Shown: positions 1-8,581, counted from the first letter of the stretch. The stretch is DNA of 57,902 nucleotides from Rhodocyclaceae bacterium (GCA_028714035.1 JAQTNA010000027.1:1-57902); one strand, 5' to 3'. Program-made: numbers and translations. Notes: a model not told the origin generated them from the sequence alone.

Positions 1-102
1 AAACCGCCCAAGGTCGTCATCGTCGCCTGCATGCGCAAACTCCTCACCATCATGAACGCCATGGTCAAATACAACTCCCCATGGAACCCCAAAATCGCTT
101 GA
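1..102 (+). mobile_element. IS110-family transposase, C-terminal end (partial)
   Basis: The first 33 codons are open from the window edge to a TGA at 100-102. They read KPPKVVIVACMRKLLTIMNA and end in SPWNP. This is the typical C-terminus of IS110-family (DEDD plus serine) transposases, which catalyse movement of the element. Only the tail is visible. The element lies just beyond the 3' end of fdsB, in the position where fdsA normally follows, so it is probably an insertion into the formate dehydrogenase operon. The right end of the element is not resolved and should fall between about 103 and 135. Confidence 0.8.
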
Positions 103-1659
103 CACCAAACACGGTTGCTCTGCGGTGATAGGTCTTTCGAAATCCTCGGGAAAATGATCGAGGGCGGAGAGCACCGGGTAGGGGGTCATGCCGCCCATGG
201 CGCAGAGCGATCCGGCGAGCATGGTGTCGCACAGGTCGCGCAACAGGGCGACCTGACGGCCCCGGTCTTCTCCGGAAACGATGCGGTCCACCACCTCCAC
301 GCCTCGGGTGGAGCCGATGCGGCAGGGGGTGCATTTGCCGCAGGACTCCAGGGCGCAAAATTCCATCGCGTAGCGCGCCTGGCGCGCCATGTCCACGCTG
401 TCGTCAAACACCACCACGCCGCCGTGGCCGAGCACGCCGCCGATAGCGGCGAAGGCCTCGTAGTCCAGGGGGGTGTCGAAGCGGGATTCGGGCAGATAGG
501 CGCCCAGGGGGCCGCCCACCTGGACCGCCCGGATCGGCCGGCCACTGTCGCTGCCGGCGCCGAAGTCGTAGAGCAGTTCCCGGAGTGTGGCGCCGAAGGC
601 CAGTTCCACCAGGCCGCCCTGCCTGACGTTGCCCGCCAGTTGCAGCGGCAGGGTGCCGCGGGAGCGGCCGCAGCCGAAATCACGGTAGAAGGCGGAACCC
701 TTCGCCAGGATGATGGGTACGGTGGCGAGCGAAATCACGTTGTTGATGACCGTCGGCTGGCCGAACAGGCCGCTCACGGCCGGCAGGGGCGGCTTGGCGC
801 GCACCATGCCGCGCTTGCCCTCCAGGCTCTCCAGGAGCGCCGTTTCCTCGCCGCAGATGTAGGCGCCGGCGCCTTTTCGCACTTCCAGATGAAAGGGAAA
901 ATCCGAGCCGAGGATGTTCTCGCCCAGATAGGCCCGCTTCCGGGCGGTGGCGATGGCTGCCTCCAGGGCCGCGATGGCGTGGGGGTATTCGCTGCGCACG
1001 TAGAGGTAGCCCCGGCTCGCGCCCACGGCCAGTCCGGCGATGGTCATGCCCTCGATCAGCATGAAGGGGTCGTCCTCCATCACCATGCGGTCGGAGAAGG
1101 TGCCCGAATCCCCCTCGTCGGCGTTGCACACCACGTATTTCTGCTCGGCGGGCGTGTCGGCCACGGTCTGCCACTTGATGCCGGTGGGAAAGGCCGCGCC
1201 GCCTCTTCCCCTCAAGCCGGATTCCGTGACTTCGCGGACGATGGCCTCGGGTCCGAGTTCCAGCGCTCGCTTGAGTCCGACATAGCCGTCATGGGCCAGG
1301 TAGTCGTCCAGGGACAGGGGATCGGTGATGCCGACCCGGGCAAAGGTCAATCGCTGCTGGCGCGCGAGATAGGGAATCTCCTCGCTCAGACCCAGGCACA
1401 GGGGATGCTCCTGGCGTGCCGGGAAACCGGCATCGAACAGTCCGGCCACGTCGCCCGGTTCCACCGGCCCAAAGGCCACCCGGCCGCGGGGAGTGTCCAC
1501 TTCCACCAAGGGCTCCAGCCAGAAGAGGCCGCGGGAACCGTTGCGCACCACGTTTAGACTGACGCCACGGGCCGCGGCTTCCCGGAGGATGGCCTCGGCC
1601 ACGGCGTCGGCGCCCAGGGCCAGGGCCGTGGAATCCCGGGGAACGAAGACGGTCGTCAT
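103..1659 (-). CDS. fdsB: NAD-dependent formate dehydrogenase beta subunit (NuoF-like), 3' end disrupted
   Basis: This is the flavoprotein subunit of soluble formate dehydrogenase. It carries FMN and a 4Fe-4S cluster and passes electrons from the FdsA molybdenum subunit to NAD+. The start is the ATG at 1659, which overlaps the fdsG stop in an ATGA. Visible motifs are the FMN/NADH site GRGGAAFPTGIKW, CNADEGDSGTFSDRM, ICGEETALLESLEGKRG and the cluster motif ESCGKCTPCRIGSTRG. The C-terminus reads LGGM-type MTPYPVLSALDHFPEDFERP, which is where FdsB proteins normally end. The frame then runs without a stop, antisense to the IS110 transposase, to the window edge. The native stop has therefore probably been removed by the insertion, and the product would carry a foreign tail. 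Roughly 510 native codons are present, close to the family length of about 520. The gene that should follow, fdsA, is not seen. Confidence 0.9.
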
Positions 1660-2114
1660 GACAGATCCTCCCGCGCCGCCAGGGCGTCGAACCGGTCCGG
1701 CGTCATGCGGGCATGCAATCGGCCATCGAACGTCAGGGCCGGACCGCAGGCGCACTGCCCCAGGCAATACACCGGCTCCAGGGTGTAGGCGCCGTCCCCG
1801 GTGGTCTCGTTTACCGTGCAGCCGAGGGACGCCTCGATGTGGGCCAGCAGGCGATCCGCCCCCCGGGCCTGGCAGGCCTCGGCGCGGCAGACCTGAAACA
1901 CGTGGCGCCCGGGCGGCTGGTGGCGGAAATGATGGTAGAAACCGACAACGCCATGCACCTCCGCCCGGGATAAATCCAGCTCGCGGGCGATCACCGGGAT
2001 GGCCTCCTCCGGCACGTAACCCAGCTCATCCTGGATGGAGTGCAGGATGGGCAGCAGGGCGCCCGGCCGTTCCCGGTGTGCGCCGATGATGGCTTCTATG
2101 CGCGTGATGTCCAT
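1656..2114 (-). CDS. fdsG: NAD-dependent formate dehydrogenase gamma subunit (NuoE-like)
   Basis: The 152-residue protein is a thioredoxin-fold 2Fe-2S subunit of soluble formate dehydrogenase. It is related to NuoE/HoxE and takes part in electron transfer to NAD+ together with FdsB. Four cysteines typical of the NuoE cluster are visible as CRAEAC (about residue 95) and CLGQCACGPA (about residue 136). The helical N-terminus with LLPILHSIQDELGYVPEEA is also characteristic. The gene comes first of the two fds structural genes, and its TGA overlaps the fdsB ATG by 4 bp, so the two are translationally coupled. The 98-bp gap to the transporter gene upstream contains palindromic repeats. NuoE of complex I is excluded by the lone E-F pairing and by the formate-type transporter and LysR gene next door. 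Confidence 0.88.
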   Translation of the reverse strand: MDITRIEAIIGAHRERPGALLPILHSIQDELGYVPEEAIPVIARELDLSRAEVHGVVGFYHHFRHQPPGRHVFQVCRAEACQARGADRLLAHIEASLGCTVNETTGDGAYTLEPVYCLGQCACGPALTFDGRLHARMTPDRFDALAAREDLS

Positions 2115-2125
2115 GGCTGTTGTAG

Positions 2126-2206
2126 GTCGGGATTCATCCCGACATGGCTAGAATTGATCTGTGGGGCGGGCTTCAGCCCGCCAAGGCCGGATGAATCCGG
2201 CCCCAC
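2126..2206. repeat. REP-like palindromic repeats
   Basis: Three adjacent palindromes lie between fdsG and the transporter gene. The first is GTCGGGATTCATCCCGAC (2126-2143). The second is GGCGGGCTTCAGCCCGCC (2165-2182). The third is GGCCGGATGAATCCGGCC (2185-2202). The second and third are enclosed by GTGGGG (2161) and CCCCAC (2206), giving a larger stem with two arms. This layout resembles short extragenic palindromic repeats dispersed in many proteobacterial genomes. It could attenuate transcription between the transporter and fdsGB or stabilise the transporter mRNA. Confidence 0.7.
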
Positions 2207-2212
2207 AAGGTC

Positions 2213-3862
2213 TTATTTGAACAGCACCACCGCCTTCTGTGCCGTCATCCAGATGCCCCAGCCCAGGGGGATCCAGACGGCGGCCCAGGCCAGGAGCACC
2301 TTGCCGGAGTGGCCGGCTTCCACCGCCAGGGCTTCCACGTCCTGCACGAAATGCTGGTGGGTATCGTCGGCGTTTCTTTTTTCTTCCGCCATTTCTTCCG
2401 GGCTCATGTGATGCTCTTCGGCCACCGGCCTGACCAGCCAGTTGCAGATGAAACCCACGATCAGGAGGCCGGACAGGATGTACATGGTGATGGTGTAGGC
2501 ATCGGCCTTGGCCACGCCGTGGTCCAGCTGATACTCGCGGATGTAATTCACCAGCACGGGGCCGAACACGCCGGCCGCCGACCAGGCGGTCAGCAGGCGG
2601 CCGTGGATGGCGCCGACGAACTTGGTGCCGAACATGTCCGCCAGGTAGGCCGGGACCGTGGCGAAGCCGCCGCCGTACATGGAGAGGATGATGCAGAAGA
2701 AGGCGACGAAGAGCGCCAGGCTGCCGGCCTGGGCCATGGACGGGATGGCCGCGTAGAGGCCGAAGCCCAAGAGGAAGAAGGTGTAATAGGTGAGCTTCCT
2801 GCCCAGCTTGTCCGAGAGGGAGGCCCAGAAGAAGCGTCCACCGATGTTGAAGAGCGACAGGAGGCCGGTGAAGCCCGCGGCCACGGCGGCGATCTGGCCC
2901 TTCTGCGCCAGGCTGAGGTCGTTGAAGGCGACGTCAATGCCGATCAGCTTGCCGCCGAAGACCTCCTGGAGCATGGGCGAGGCCATGCCGATGATGCCGA
3001 TGCCGGCGGTCACGTTCAGGCACAGGACTCCCCACACCAGCCAGAACTGGCGGGTCTTCCAGGCCACGTCCAGGTGCACGTGGTTGTCGGTGATCATGGA
3101 GTTGTTCGCCTGGGCCGGGGGCGTCCAGCCGGCCGGCTTCCAGTTCTCCCCGGGCACCCGGTAGCCCAGGGCGCCGGCCATCATGAAGACGAAGTAGATG
3201 GCGGCCAGGGCGAGGAAGGTTTCCATGACCCCGACGGAAGTCGGTGTCGCGAAATACTTCATCAGCTTGTCGGCGAGCGGCGCGCCGATCATGGCGCCGC
3301 CGCCGAAGCCCATGATGGCCATGCCGGTGGCCATGCCGCGCCGGTCCGGGAACCACTTGATCAGTGTCGAGACGGGGGAGATGTAGCCCAGGCCCAGGCC
3401 GATGCCGCCGATGACGCCGGAGCCGAGCCAGAGCATCCAGATCTGGTGGAACTTCACGCCCAGGGCGGAAATCACCAGACCGCCGCACCAGCAGACGGCG
3501 GAAACGACGCCGGCCTTGCGCGGGCCGGCTTTTTCCAGCCAGCCGCCCCAGATGGCCGCCGAGGAGCCGAGGAAGACGAAGAACAGGGTGTACATCCAGC
3601 CGAGCATGGAAATCTTCCAGTCGCAGCTGGTGGCGAAGATCTCGGCAAAGAAACTCATGTCCTTGGCGCAGGCCACCGAACTGGTGATGCCCACGGCCCG
3701 GGACAGGGGCAGCCAGAACACCGAGAAGCCGTAGGCCATGCCGATGCACAGGTGGATGGCCAGCGCGGCCGGCGGAACCAGCCAGCGGTTGAAGCCCGGC
3801 TTGGCAATGGTACGTTCTCTGGCGAGCAGCCCGGGGGCCGTCGCGGCCAGCGTTGCAGACAT
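2213..3862 (-). CDS. OFA-family MFS transporter (formate/oxalate antiporter type)
   Basis: The 549-residue membrane protein is a major facilitator of the oxalate/formate antiporter (OFA) family. It has about 12 hydrophobic segments, plus an extra one at the C-terminus (LLAWAAVWIPLGWGIWM). The family-typical start region (PPAALAIHLCIGMAYGFSVF), the loop KWFPDRRGMATGMAIMGFGGGA and the second-half motif NIGGRFFWASLSDKLGRK support the call. The ATG at 3862 has a strong Shine-Dalgarno (AAGGAGG). The gene lies between the LysR regulator and fdsGB on the same strand. That makes uptake or exchange of formate or a related small carboxylate the likely job. The exact substrate cannot be read from sequence, because OFA members also carry oxalate, pyruvate or other monocarboxylates. 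Confidence 0.85.
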   Translation of the reverse strand: MSATLAATAPGLLARERTIAKPGFNRWLVPPAALAIHLCIGMAYGFSVFWLPLSRAVGITSSVACAKDMSFFAEIFATSCDWKISMLGWMYTLFFVFLGSSAAIWGGWLEKAGPRKAGVVSAVCWCGGLVISALGVKFHQIWMLWLGSGVIGGIGLGLGYISPVSTLIKWFPDRRGMATGMAIMGFGGGAMIGAPLADKLMKYFATPTSVGVMETFLALAAIYFVFMMAGALGYRVPGENWKPAGWTPPAQANNSMITDNHVHLDVAWKTRQFWLVWGVLCLNVTAGIGIIGMASPMLQEVFGGKLIGIDVAFNDLSLAQKGQIAAVAAGFTGLLSLFNIGGRFFWASLSDKLGRKLTYYTFFLLGFGLYAAIPSMAQAGSLALFVAFFCIILSMYGGGFATVPAYLADMFGTKFVGAIHGRLLTAWSAAGVFGPVLVNYIREYQLDHGVAKADAYTITMYILSGLLIVGFICNWLVRPVAEEHHMSPEEMAEEKRNADDTHQHFVQDVEALAVEAGHSGKVLLAWAAVWIPLGWGIWMTAQKAVVLFK

Positions 3863-3983
3863 GTGTCTTCCTCCTTGAATGGATGCGCCACGGTGGTGGC
3901 GGCGTTCGTGAGCGGATGGTTTTGGTTTCGATGCGGTTCCGCCCTACAGCCTGGAACTTAACCCCTTTTGCCGCGGCGGAAAA

Positions 3984-4904
3984 TCAAGAAATACTGGATG
4001 CCTGTTCGTCTTTATCGAACACCAGGCTCTCGGCTTCGGCCAGCAAGGCCTCGATCATGGGTGGATGCGGTTCCCGGGCCAGGGTGACCAGGCCGGTGGC
4101 CCAGGCCACCGACGGCTCCACCAGATCGAGTACCTGGATGCCGCAGGGAATGCCGATCAGATCCAGGACGCTCTTGGGCAGGATTGTAGACCAGGCGCCG
4201 GTGCACACATGGGCCAGCAGGCTGATGATGGAATTGGTCTCCAGGCGGGGCAGGGGCCGACAGCCGAGTTCCATGAACACGCCGTCAATGGTCTTCCTGT
4301 TCTGCATGTCGCCGGTAAGCAGGCACAGGGGGATCCGGGCCGCCTCGCGCCAGCTGATGGCGGTCTGCCCTTCGAAGGCGCCGCCGGAGCTGGTCAGGAG
4401 CACGTGATTCTCCCGCCACAGGGGCGTCACCCGAAGATCGTCGGCCTTGCCCGAGGAGACATAGACGATACCCGCGTCCAGTTCAAAGTCACGCAGGCGC
4501 GACAGGATGGTTCCGGTGGCGAGCGACAGCACCTCTATGGTGACGAGAGGGTGGCGCCGGGAAAGGGAGGAAGTGAGCTCGGCCACTACCGTCAAGGCCG
4601 TCGGGATGACCCCCAGGCGCAGGCGCCCGGTGAGACCCGTGCGCAGCCGGGCCAGTTCCTGCTTGAGGCCCGCCGCGCCCGCGGCCAGGCGCTGGGCGTG
4701 GTCCACGACGCAGCGCCCTTCCGGCGTGAGGCCCGAGAAATGCTGGCCGCGCTCGACGATGGCCACCCCCAGTTCCGTCTCCAGGTCGCGGATCGCGGCC
4801 GAGAGGGTGGAGGGCGAGATGTGGCAGCTGGCGGCGGCACGCCCGAAATGCTTCTCCCGCGCCAGGGCGATCAGGTAGAGGTATTTGCGGGCGATCATGG
4901 TCAT
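3984..4904 (-). CDS. fdsR: LysR-family transcriptional regulator (FdsR-like)
   Basis: The 306-residue protein has an N-terminal winged helix-turn-helix (residues about 5-65, HFGRAAASCHISPSTLSAAIRDLETELG) and a C-terminal LysR substrate-binding domain from about residue 95. In fds operons of betaproteobacteria a LysR regulator responds to formate and controls fdsGBACD. Here it sits upstream of the transporter and fdsGB on the same strand, with a 121-bp gap. The gene symbol rests on this context, not on a recognised effector site. The HIT gene diverges from it across a 160-bp region that should hold both promoters. Confidence 0.75.
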   Translation of the reverse strand: MTMIARKYLYLIALAREKHFGRAAASCHISPSTLSAAIRDLETELGVAIVERGQHFSGLTPEGRCVVDHAQRLAAGAAGLKQELARLRTGLTGRLRLGVIPTALTVVAELTSSLSRRHPLVTIEVLSLATGTILSRLRDFELDAGIVYVSSGKADDLRVTPLWRENHVLLTSSGGAFEGQTAISWREAARIPLCLLTGDMQNRKTIDGVFMELGCRPLPRLETNSIISLLAHVCTGAWSTILPKSVLDLIGIPCGIQVLDLVEPSVAWATGLVTLAREPHPPMIEALLAEAESLVFDKDEQASSIS

Positions 4905-5066
4905 GCTGTCTCGGAGGCGGACGGACGCGCAAGCTTAACCCAATTGGCGCCGGGTTCGCAGCCTGCCGCAGACATGCCGCCCACTTTGGGGGAGAATTGC
5001 GCGTTTCATCTCCGGCGACATTTTTTTGGACCGCGGCAACGCGGGGCCGGCCCCATTTCCATCCCC

Positions 5067-5453
5067 ATGACCATGACCAAACCCTGCCCCTTCTGCCACC
5101 GTGACCCCGCCCGCGTGCTGTGGGAGTCCGACACCGTGGTGATCTACAAGGACGGCTTCCCGGTTTCCCCCGGCCACACCGTCATCCTCCCGACCCGGCA
5201 TTTCGCCACCCTGTTCGAAGCCACGGAAGCGGAGCAGCTGGCCCTGTTCCGGGCGCTGGATCGGGCGAAAGCCCTCCTGGACGAGGCGCATCAGCCCGAT
5301 GGCTATACCATCGGCATTAATCACGGCAAGGCCGGCGGCCAGACCGTGCCCCATCTGCACATCCACCTCATCCCCCGCTATACGGGCGACAGGGAAGAGC
5401 CCCGGGGCGGCGTGCGCTGGGTGCTGCCGGAAAAGGCCCGGTACTGGCCCTGA
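5067..5453 (+). CDS. HIT family protein (histidine triad hydrolase)
   Basis: The 128-residue protein belongs to the histidine triad superfamily of nucleotidyl hydrolases and transferases. The triad motif HLHIHLIPRY is near residue 100 and is preceded by GINHGKAGGQTVPHLHIH. An N-terminal CPFCH pair could help bind a metal ion. Family members cleave phosphoramidate or dinucleoside polyphosphate bonds; the cellular substrate here is unknown. Two in-frame ATGs (5067 and 5073) are possible starts. The gene is the first of three plus-strand genes and is divergent from the LysR regulator. Confidence 0.85.
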   Translation: MTMTKPCPFCHRDPARVLWESDTVVIYKDGFPVSPGHTVILPTRHFATLFEATEAEQLALFRALDRAKALLDEAHQPDGYTIGINHGKAGGQTVPHLHIHLIPRYTGDREEPRGGVRWVLPEKARYWP

Positions 5454-5461
5454 TGCTGGCC

Positions 5462-5490
5462 CTGAGCTGCGCTGCGGCAGGCGGTACAAT
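5462..5490 (+). promoter_or_regulatory. Possible promoter giving a leaderless transcript
   Basis: TACAAT at 5485-5490 lies 17 bp after CTGAGC (5462-5467). The start point expected 6-7 bases downstream would fall on the ATG at 5497, so the next gene may be read from a leaderless mRNA. No Shine-Dalgarno is visible before that ATG. The -35 match is weak. Confidence 0.4.
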
Positions 5491-5496
5491 CCGGGC

Positions 5497-6018
5497 ATGA
5501 CAGCAAACACCCCGAACGAGGCCGATGAGGCCGATGAGGCCGACGCCTCCGCCTCCGTGAACGAGCCGCGGCTCTGGTGCCACAAGGGCTGGACTGCCCG
5601 GGTTCTCAAGAACGAGGATGACGACGGTTGGGCCGTGGCCATGACCCGGGATGGTGAATCCGAGCCGGCCCTGGTCGGGCCCTGGACCATGGGACGCGAC
5701 AAGAAGAATCCCAAGCCGCTGGACGCCGCCGCGTTCAACACCCTGGTCAAGACCGCCTCGGAATTCCTGCGCCGTCACGAGCAGCAACTCCATGCGTTGC
5801 ATCACAAGCAGCTGGTCGTGGTCACGTCAGCCGGCCGCATCAGCGTCACCCTGGATATCGTGGGCGACGAAGACGATCCCCATGCCCTGCTGGGTGCCCG
5901 GAATGCCGACGGTGAAGAACTGGCCCGAGTCCGAGCGCCGGTGGGTTTCACGCTGAACCAGGCCAGCGCGCGTGCATGGATCGAGAACGATTTCCGGAAG
6001 CCCGACCGGGCCGCCTGA
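5497..6018 (+). CDS. Conserved hypothetical protein
   Basis: The 173-residue product has no recognised enzymatic motif. It starts with an acidic, repetitive segment (EADEADEADASASV) coded by a short tandem repeat. A compact region follows with the distinctive block KNEDDDGWAVAMTRDGESEP and then GPWTMGRDKKNPKPLD. I recall similar proteins in Rhodocyclales and related betaproteobacteria but know of no function. No signal peptide or membrane segment is seen, so it is probably cytoplasmic. The start is the ATG at 5497, placed just after a -10-like TACAAT. Confidence 0.75.
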   Translation: MTANTPNEADEADEADASASVNEPRLWCHKGWTARVLKNEDDDGWAVAMTRDGESEPALVGPWTMGRDKKNPKPLDAAAFNTLVKTASEFLRRHEQQLHALHHKQLVVVTSAGRISVTLDIVGDEDDPHALLGARNADGEELARVRAPVGFTLNQASARAWIENDFRKPDRAA

Positions 6019-6062
6019 CGGGATGCGGTTCGATTCTGACCAAATCCCGATGCGCGGGATGC

Positions 6063-6091
6063 TTGACGGCACTCGGTGAGGCCGGTAAAAT
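6063..6091 (+). promoter_or_regulatory. Sigma-70-type promoter for grxD
   Basis: TTGACG (6063-6068) and TAAAAT (6086-6091) are separated by exactly 17 bp. This is a near-consensus housekeeping promoter. Transcription would begin near 6098 and leave a leader of about 90 bases before the grxD ATG. Confidence 0.65.
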
Positions 6092-6188
6092 CCGACAAAA
6101 ATAGTCGGGCAATATCGCGCTCCTTCTGCAAGGGGTACGTGGAAGCTCGGAACCGTACTCCCAACCTCAACGTACTCAAGAACCCGTC

Positions 6189-6503
6189 ATGGACATCCAG
6201 GAAGTCATCAAGGAACAAGTCACCACCCATCCCGTCGTGCTCTACATGAAGGGCACGCCCCAGTTTCCGCAGTGCGGTTTTTCTGCCACGGCGGCGCAGA
6301 TACTCAAGGTATGCGGCGTCAAGCCCTTCTCCGTGAACATCCTGGAAGATGCCGCCATGCGCCAGGGGATCAAGGATTTCGCCAACTGGCCGACCATTCC
6401 CCAGCTCTACATCCGTGGGCAGTTTGTCGGCGGTTGCGACATCATGAAGGAAATGTACCAGAGCGGGGAATTGCAAAAGCTGCTGGAAGGCCTGGCGGAG
6501 TAA
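6189..6503 (+). CDS. grxD: Monothiol glutaredoxin, Grx4/GrxD type
   Basis: The 104-residue protein is a CGFS-type monothiol glutaredoxin that binds and carries 2Fe-2S clusters with glutathione. Key features are KGTPQFPQCGFSATA, with the active CGFS near residue 29, then NWPTIPQLYIRGQFVGGCDI. The length and motif order match bacterial GrxD (about 105-115 residues). It acts in the cytoplasm in iron-sulfur cluster delivery. The gene has its own good promoter at 6063-6091 and converges on moeA, with 30 bp between the stops. Confidence 0.95.
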   Translation: MDIQEVIKEQVTTHPVVLYMKGTPQFPQCGFSATAAQILKVCGVKPFSVNILEDAAMRQGIKDFANWPTIPQLYIRGQFVGGCDIMKEMYQSGELQKLLEGLAE

Positions 6504-6533
6504 GTCGCTAGGGCATGCGAGGCACGCCCAGGC

Positions 6534-7721
6534 CTAGTCCGGGATGGCCAGGTAGCCGACGCTGTCGCCGGGGCTGATGGTTGCGCCCGCGGCGATCAGC
6601 ACCAGGCCGTCGGCCCAGGCTGCCGAGGAGATGGCGGACGAATCCTGGGTGCGAAAGATGTCCAGTCCGCCGTTCCCGTTCCGTCTTACCCGCACGAATT
6701 CCGGGCGGTCACCCTTGACCGTATAGGCGAAATCCGCCCGCATGGGGCGAGTAGGCGTGTCGGCCGTGGTCATGCCCTGGCAACGGCGCAGGAAGGGGGC
6801 GACCATGGTCAGGAGGCCGACCCACACGGCGACCGGATTGCCGGGCAGGCCGACGAAGGCCGCCTCGCCCACCGTTCCGAAGGCCAGGGGCTTGCCGGGC
6901 TTGATGGCAATCTTCCAGACGTCCAGCCGGCCTTCCTCCTTCACCACCGACGTCACGTAGTCCTCTTCGCCCACGGACATGCCGCCGCTGGTGAGGATGA
7001 CATCGGCCCCTGCCGCGCGGCGGATGGCTTCCCGCGTGGCCTCCCGGTCATCGGGAATGATGCCCAGGTCCAGGATTTCGGCGCCCATCTGTTGCAGAAA
7101 GCCGCGCATGACGTAGCGGTTGGAGTTGTAGATCTGGCCCGGCGCCAGGGTTTCGCCCGGTACGCGCAGCTCGCTGCCGGTGAAAAAGATGGCGACCCTC
7201 AAGCGGCGTTTGACTTCTACCCGACCGATGCCGACAGAAGCCGCGAGGCCCAGGCAGGCCGGAGTCAGGCGGGTGCCGGAAGAGAGAATGGCCTGGCCGA
7301 CCCGGAGCTCTCCGGCTCGCGTCCGTACGTGCTGCCCTGCCTTGGGGATGCGCTGTATCAATACCTCGTCGCCCTCGGTCAGACAATCCTCCTGCATGAC
7401 CACGGTATCGGCGCCGTCCGGCAACGGGGCGCCGGTGAATATGCGCGCGGTGGTCCCGCTGGCTAGCGTGCCCCCTGCCTGGCCGGCGGCAATACGCAGG
7501 GAGACTTTCAGTCGTGTGCCGACGGCGGGGACGTCACACGCCCGAAGGGCATAGCCGTCCATGGCGGAGTTCGTGAAGGGCGGCACGTCCATGGGGGAGG
7601 CCAGGTCCGTCGCCAGCGTGCGCCCCATGGCGTCGGCCAGGTCCAGGACTTCGGTATCTGCCACCGGGCGGGCCAGGGTCAGCAGGCGGGATTTCGCGTC
7701 TTCGAAAGAGATGAGGGCCAT
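6534..7721 (-). CDS. moeA: Molybdopterin molybdenumtransferase
   Basis: The 395-residue enzyme inserts molybdate into adenylylated molybdopterin, the last step of Moco synthesis. It shows the MoeA signature PPFTNSAMDGYALRA (about residues 47-61), then TSGGMSVGEEDYV in the MogA-like domain and GLPGNPVAVW. The C-terminal domain IV ends with GDSVGYLAIPD. It is the last gene of the minus-strand operon nnr-transporter-nadC-moeA, 17 bp after nadC. Soluble formate dehydrogenase, partly encoded nearby, needs this cofactor. Confidence 0.95.
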   Translation of the reverse strand: MALISFEDAKSRLLTLARPVADTEVLDLADAMGRTLATDLASPMDVPPFTNSAMDGYALRACDVPAVGTRLKVSLRIAAGQAGGTLASGTTARIFTGAPLPDGADTVVMQEDCLTEGDEVLIQRIPKAGQHVRTRAGELRVGQAILSSGTRLTPACLGLAASVGIGRVEVKRRLRVAIFFTGSELRVPGETLAPGQIYNSNRYVMRGFLQQMGAEILDLGIIPDDREATREAIRRAAGADVILTSGGMSVGEEDYVTSVVKEEGRLDVWKIAIKPGKPLAFGTVGEAAFVGLPGNPVAVWVGLLTMVAPFLRRCQGMTTADTPTRPMRADFAYTVKGDRPEFVRVRRNGNGGLDIFRTQDSSAISSAAWADGLVLIAAGATISPGDSVGYLAIPD

Positions 7722-7738
7722 GCGCTCAGGAATCCGGG

Positions 7739-8581
7739 TTACTTCTCGACGTGGCGCAGGGACAGGTCTATGGCGCGCACGTCCTTGGTCAGGCTGCCGA
7801 TGGAAATGCGGTTAACACCAGTTTCGGCGATGGCCCGCACCCGTTCCAGGCCGACGCCACCGGAGGCCTCCAGCTGGGCGCGGCCGGCGTTGAGCTTCAC
7901 GGATTGCGCCATTTCCTCCAGATCCATGTTGTCCAGGAGGATCATGGTGGCGCCGGCCGTCAGCGCTTCCCGCAACTCGTCCAGGTTTTCCACCTCGATC
8001 TGGATGAACTTGGCCCCCGGCGCCTGGGCCTGGGCCGACTTCAGGGCGGCCTGCACGCCGCCGGCGGCGATGATGTGGTTTTCCTTGATGAGCACTGCGT
8101 CGTAGAGGCCGATGCGGTGGTTGGTGCCTCCGCCCATCTTCACCGCGTACTTCTGGGCCAGGCGCAGGCCGGGCAGGGTCTTGCGCGTGTCCACGATGCG
8201 GGCATGGGTGCCGGCGACCGCGTCCACGAAGCGGCGGGTGACCGTGGCCGTGCCGGAGAGCAGTTGCAGGAAATTCAGGGCGCAGCGCTCGGCCGTCAGC
8301 AGGGCGCGGGTCTCGGCGTGGATTTCACAAAGGGTCTGGCCGGCCGTGATCTTGTCGCCGTCCTTGGCGTGCCAGGTGATGGACGCGCTGGCGTCCAGGG
8401 TCTCGAAGCAGGCGTCGAACCAGGGGGTGCCGCAAAGCACGGCGTCCTCGCGGCTGATGACCTTGCCCCGCGCGCGCCGGTTAGGGGCCACGAGATGAGC
8501 GGTCAGGTCGCCGCTGCCCACGTCTTCAGCCAGCGCTGCCGCCACGTTGCGGAGAATTTCTATGGTGAGCTGAGTGTCCAT
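7739..8581 (-). CDS. nadC: Nicotinate-nucleotide pyrophosphorylase (quinolinate phosphoribosyltransferase)
   Basis: The 280-residue enzyme converts quinolinate and PRPP to nicotinate mononucleotide, CO2 and PPi in de novo NAD synthesis. Recognisable pieces are the TRKTLPGLRLAQKYAV block, GGGTNHRIGLYDAVLIKENH, the EVENLDEL barrel strand, ILLDNM and LEASGGV. The C-terminus ISIGSLTKDVRAIDLSL closes the barrel. The ATG at 8581 gives the family's usual length. The neighbours nnr (NAD(P)H repair) and moeA make this a cofactor-metabolism operon. Confidence 0.95.
   Translation of the reverse strand: MDTQLTIEILRNVAAALAEDVGSGDLTAHLVAPNRRARGKVISREDAVLCGTPWFDACFETLDASASITWHAKDGDKITAGQTLCEIHAETRALLTAERCALNFLQLLSGTATVTRRFVDAVAGTHARIVDTRKTLPGLRLAQKYAVKMGGGTNHRIGLYDAVLIKENHIIAAGGVQAALKSAQAQAPGAKFIQIEVENLDELREALTAGATMILLDNMDLEEMAQSVKLNAGRAQLEASGGVGLERVRAIAETGVNRISIGSLTKDVRAIDLSLRHVEK

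Noticed and set aside
115-1557. A long open plus-strand frame (480 codons)
   Set aside because: It is the exact antisense of fdsB, which shows clear FMN and iron-sulfur motifs on the minus strand; the plus product has low-complexity composition.
2309-3961. A plus-strand frame of 550 codons
   Set aside because: It is antisense to the OFA transporter, is rich in His/Gly/Glu/Asp typical of GC-rich shadow frames, and has no domain.
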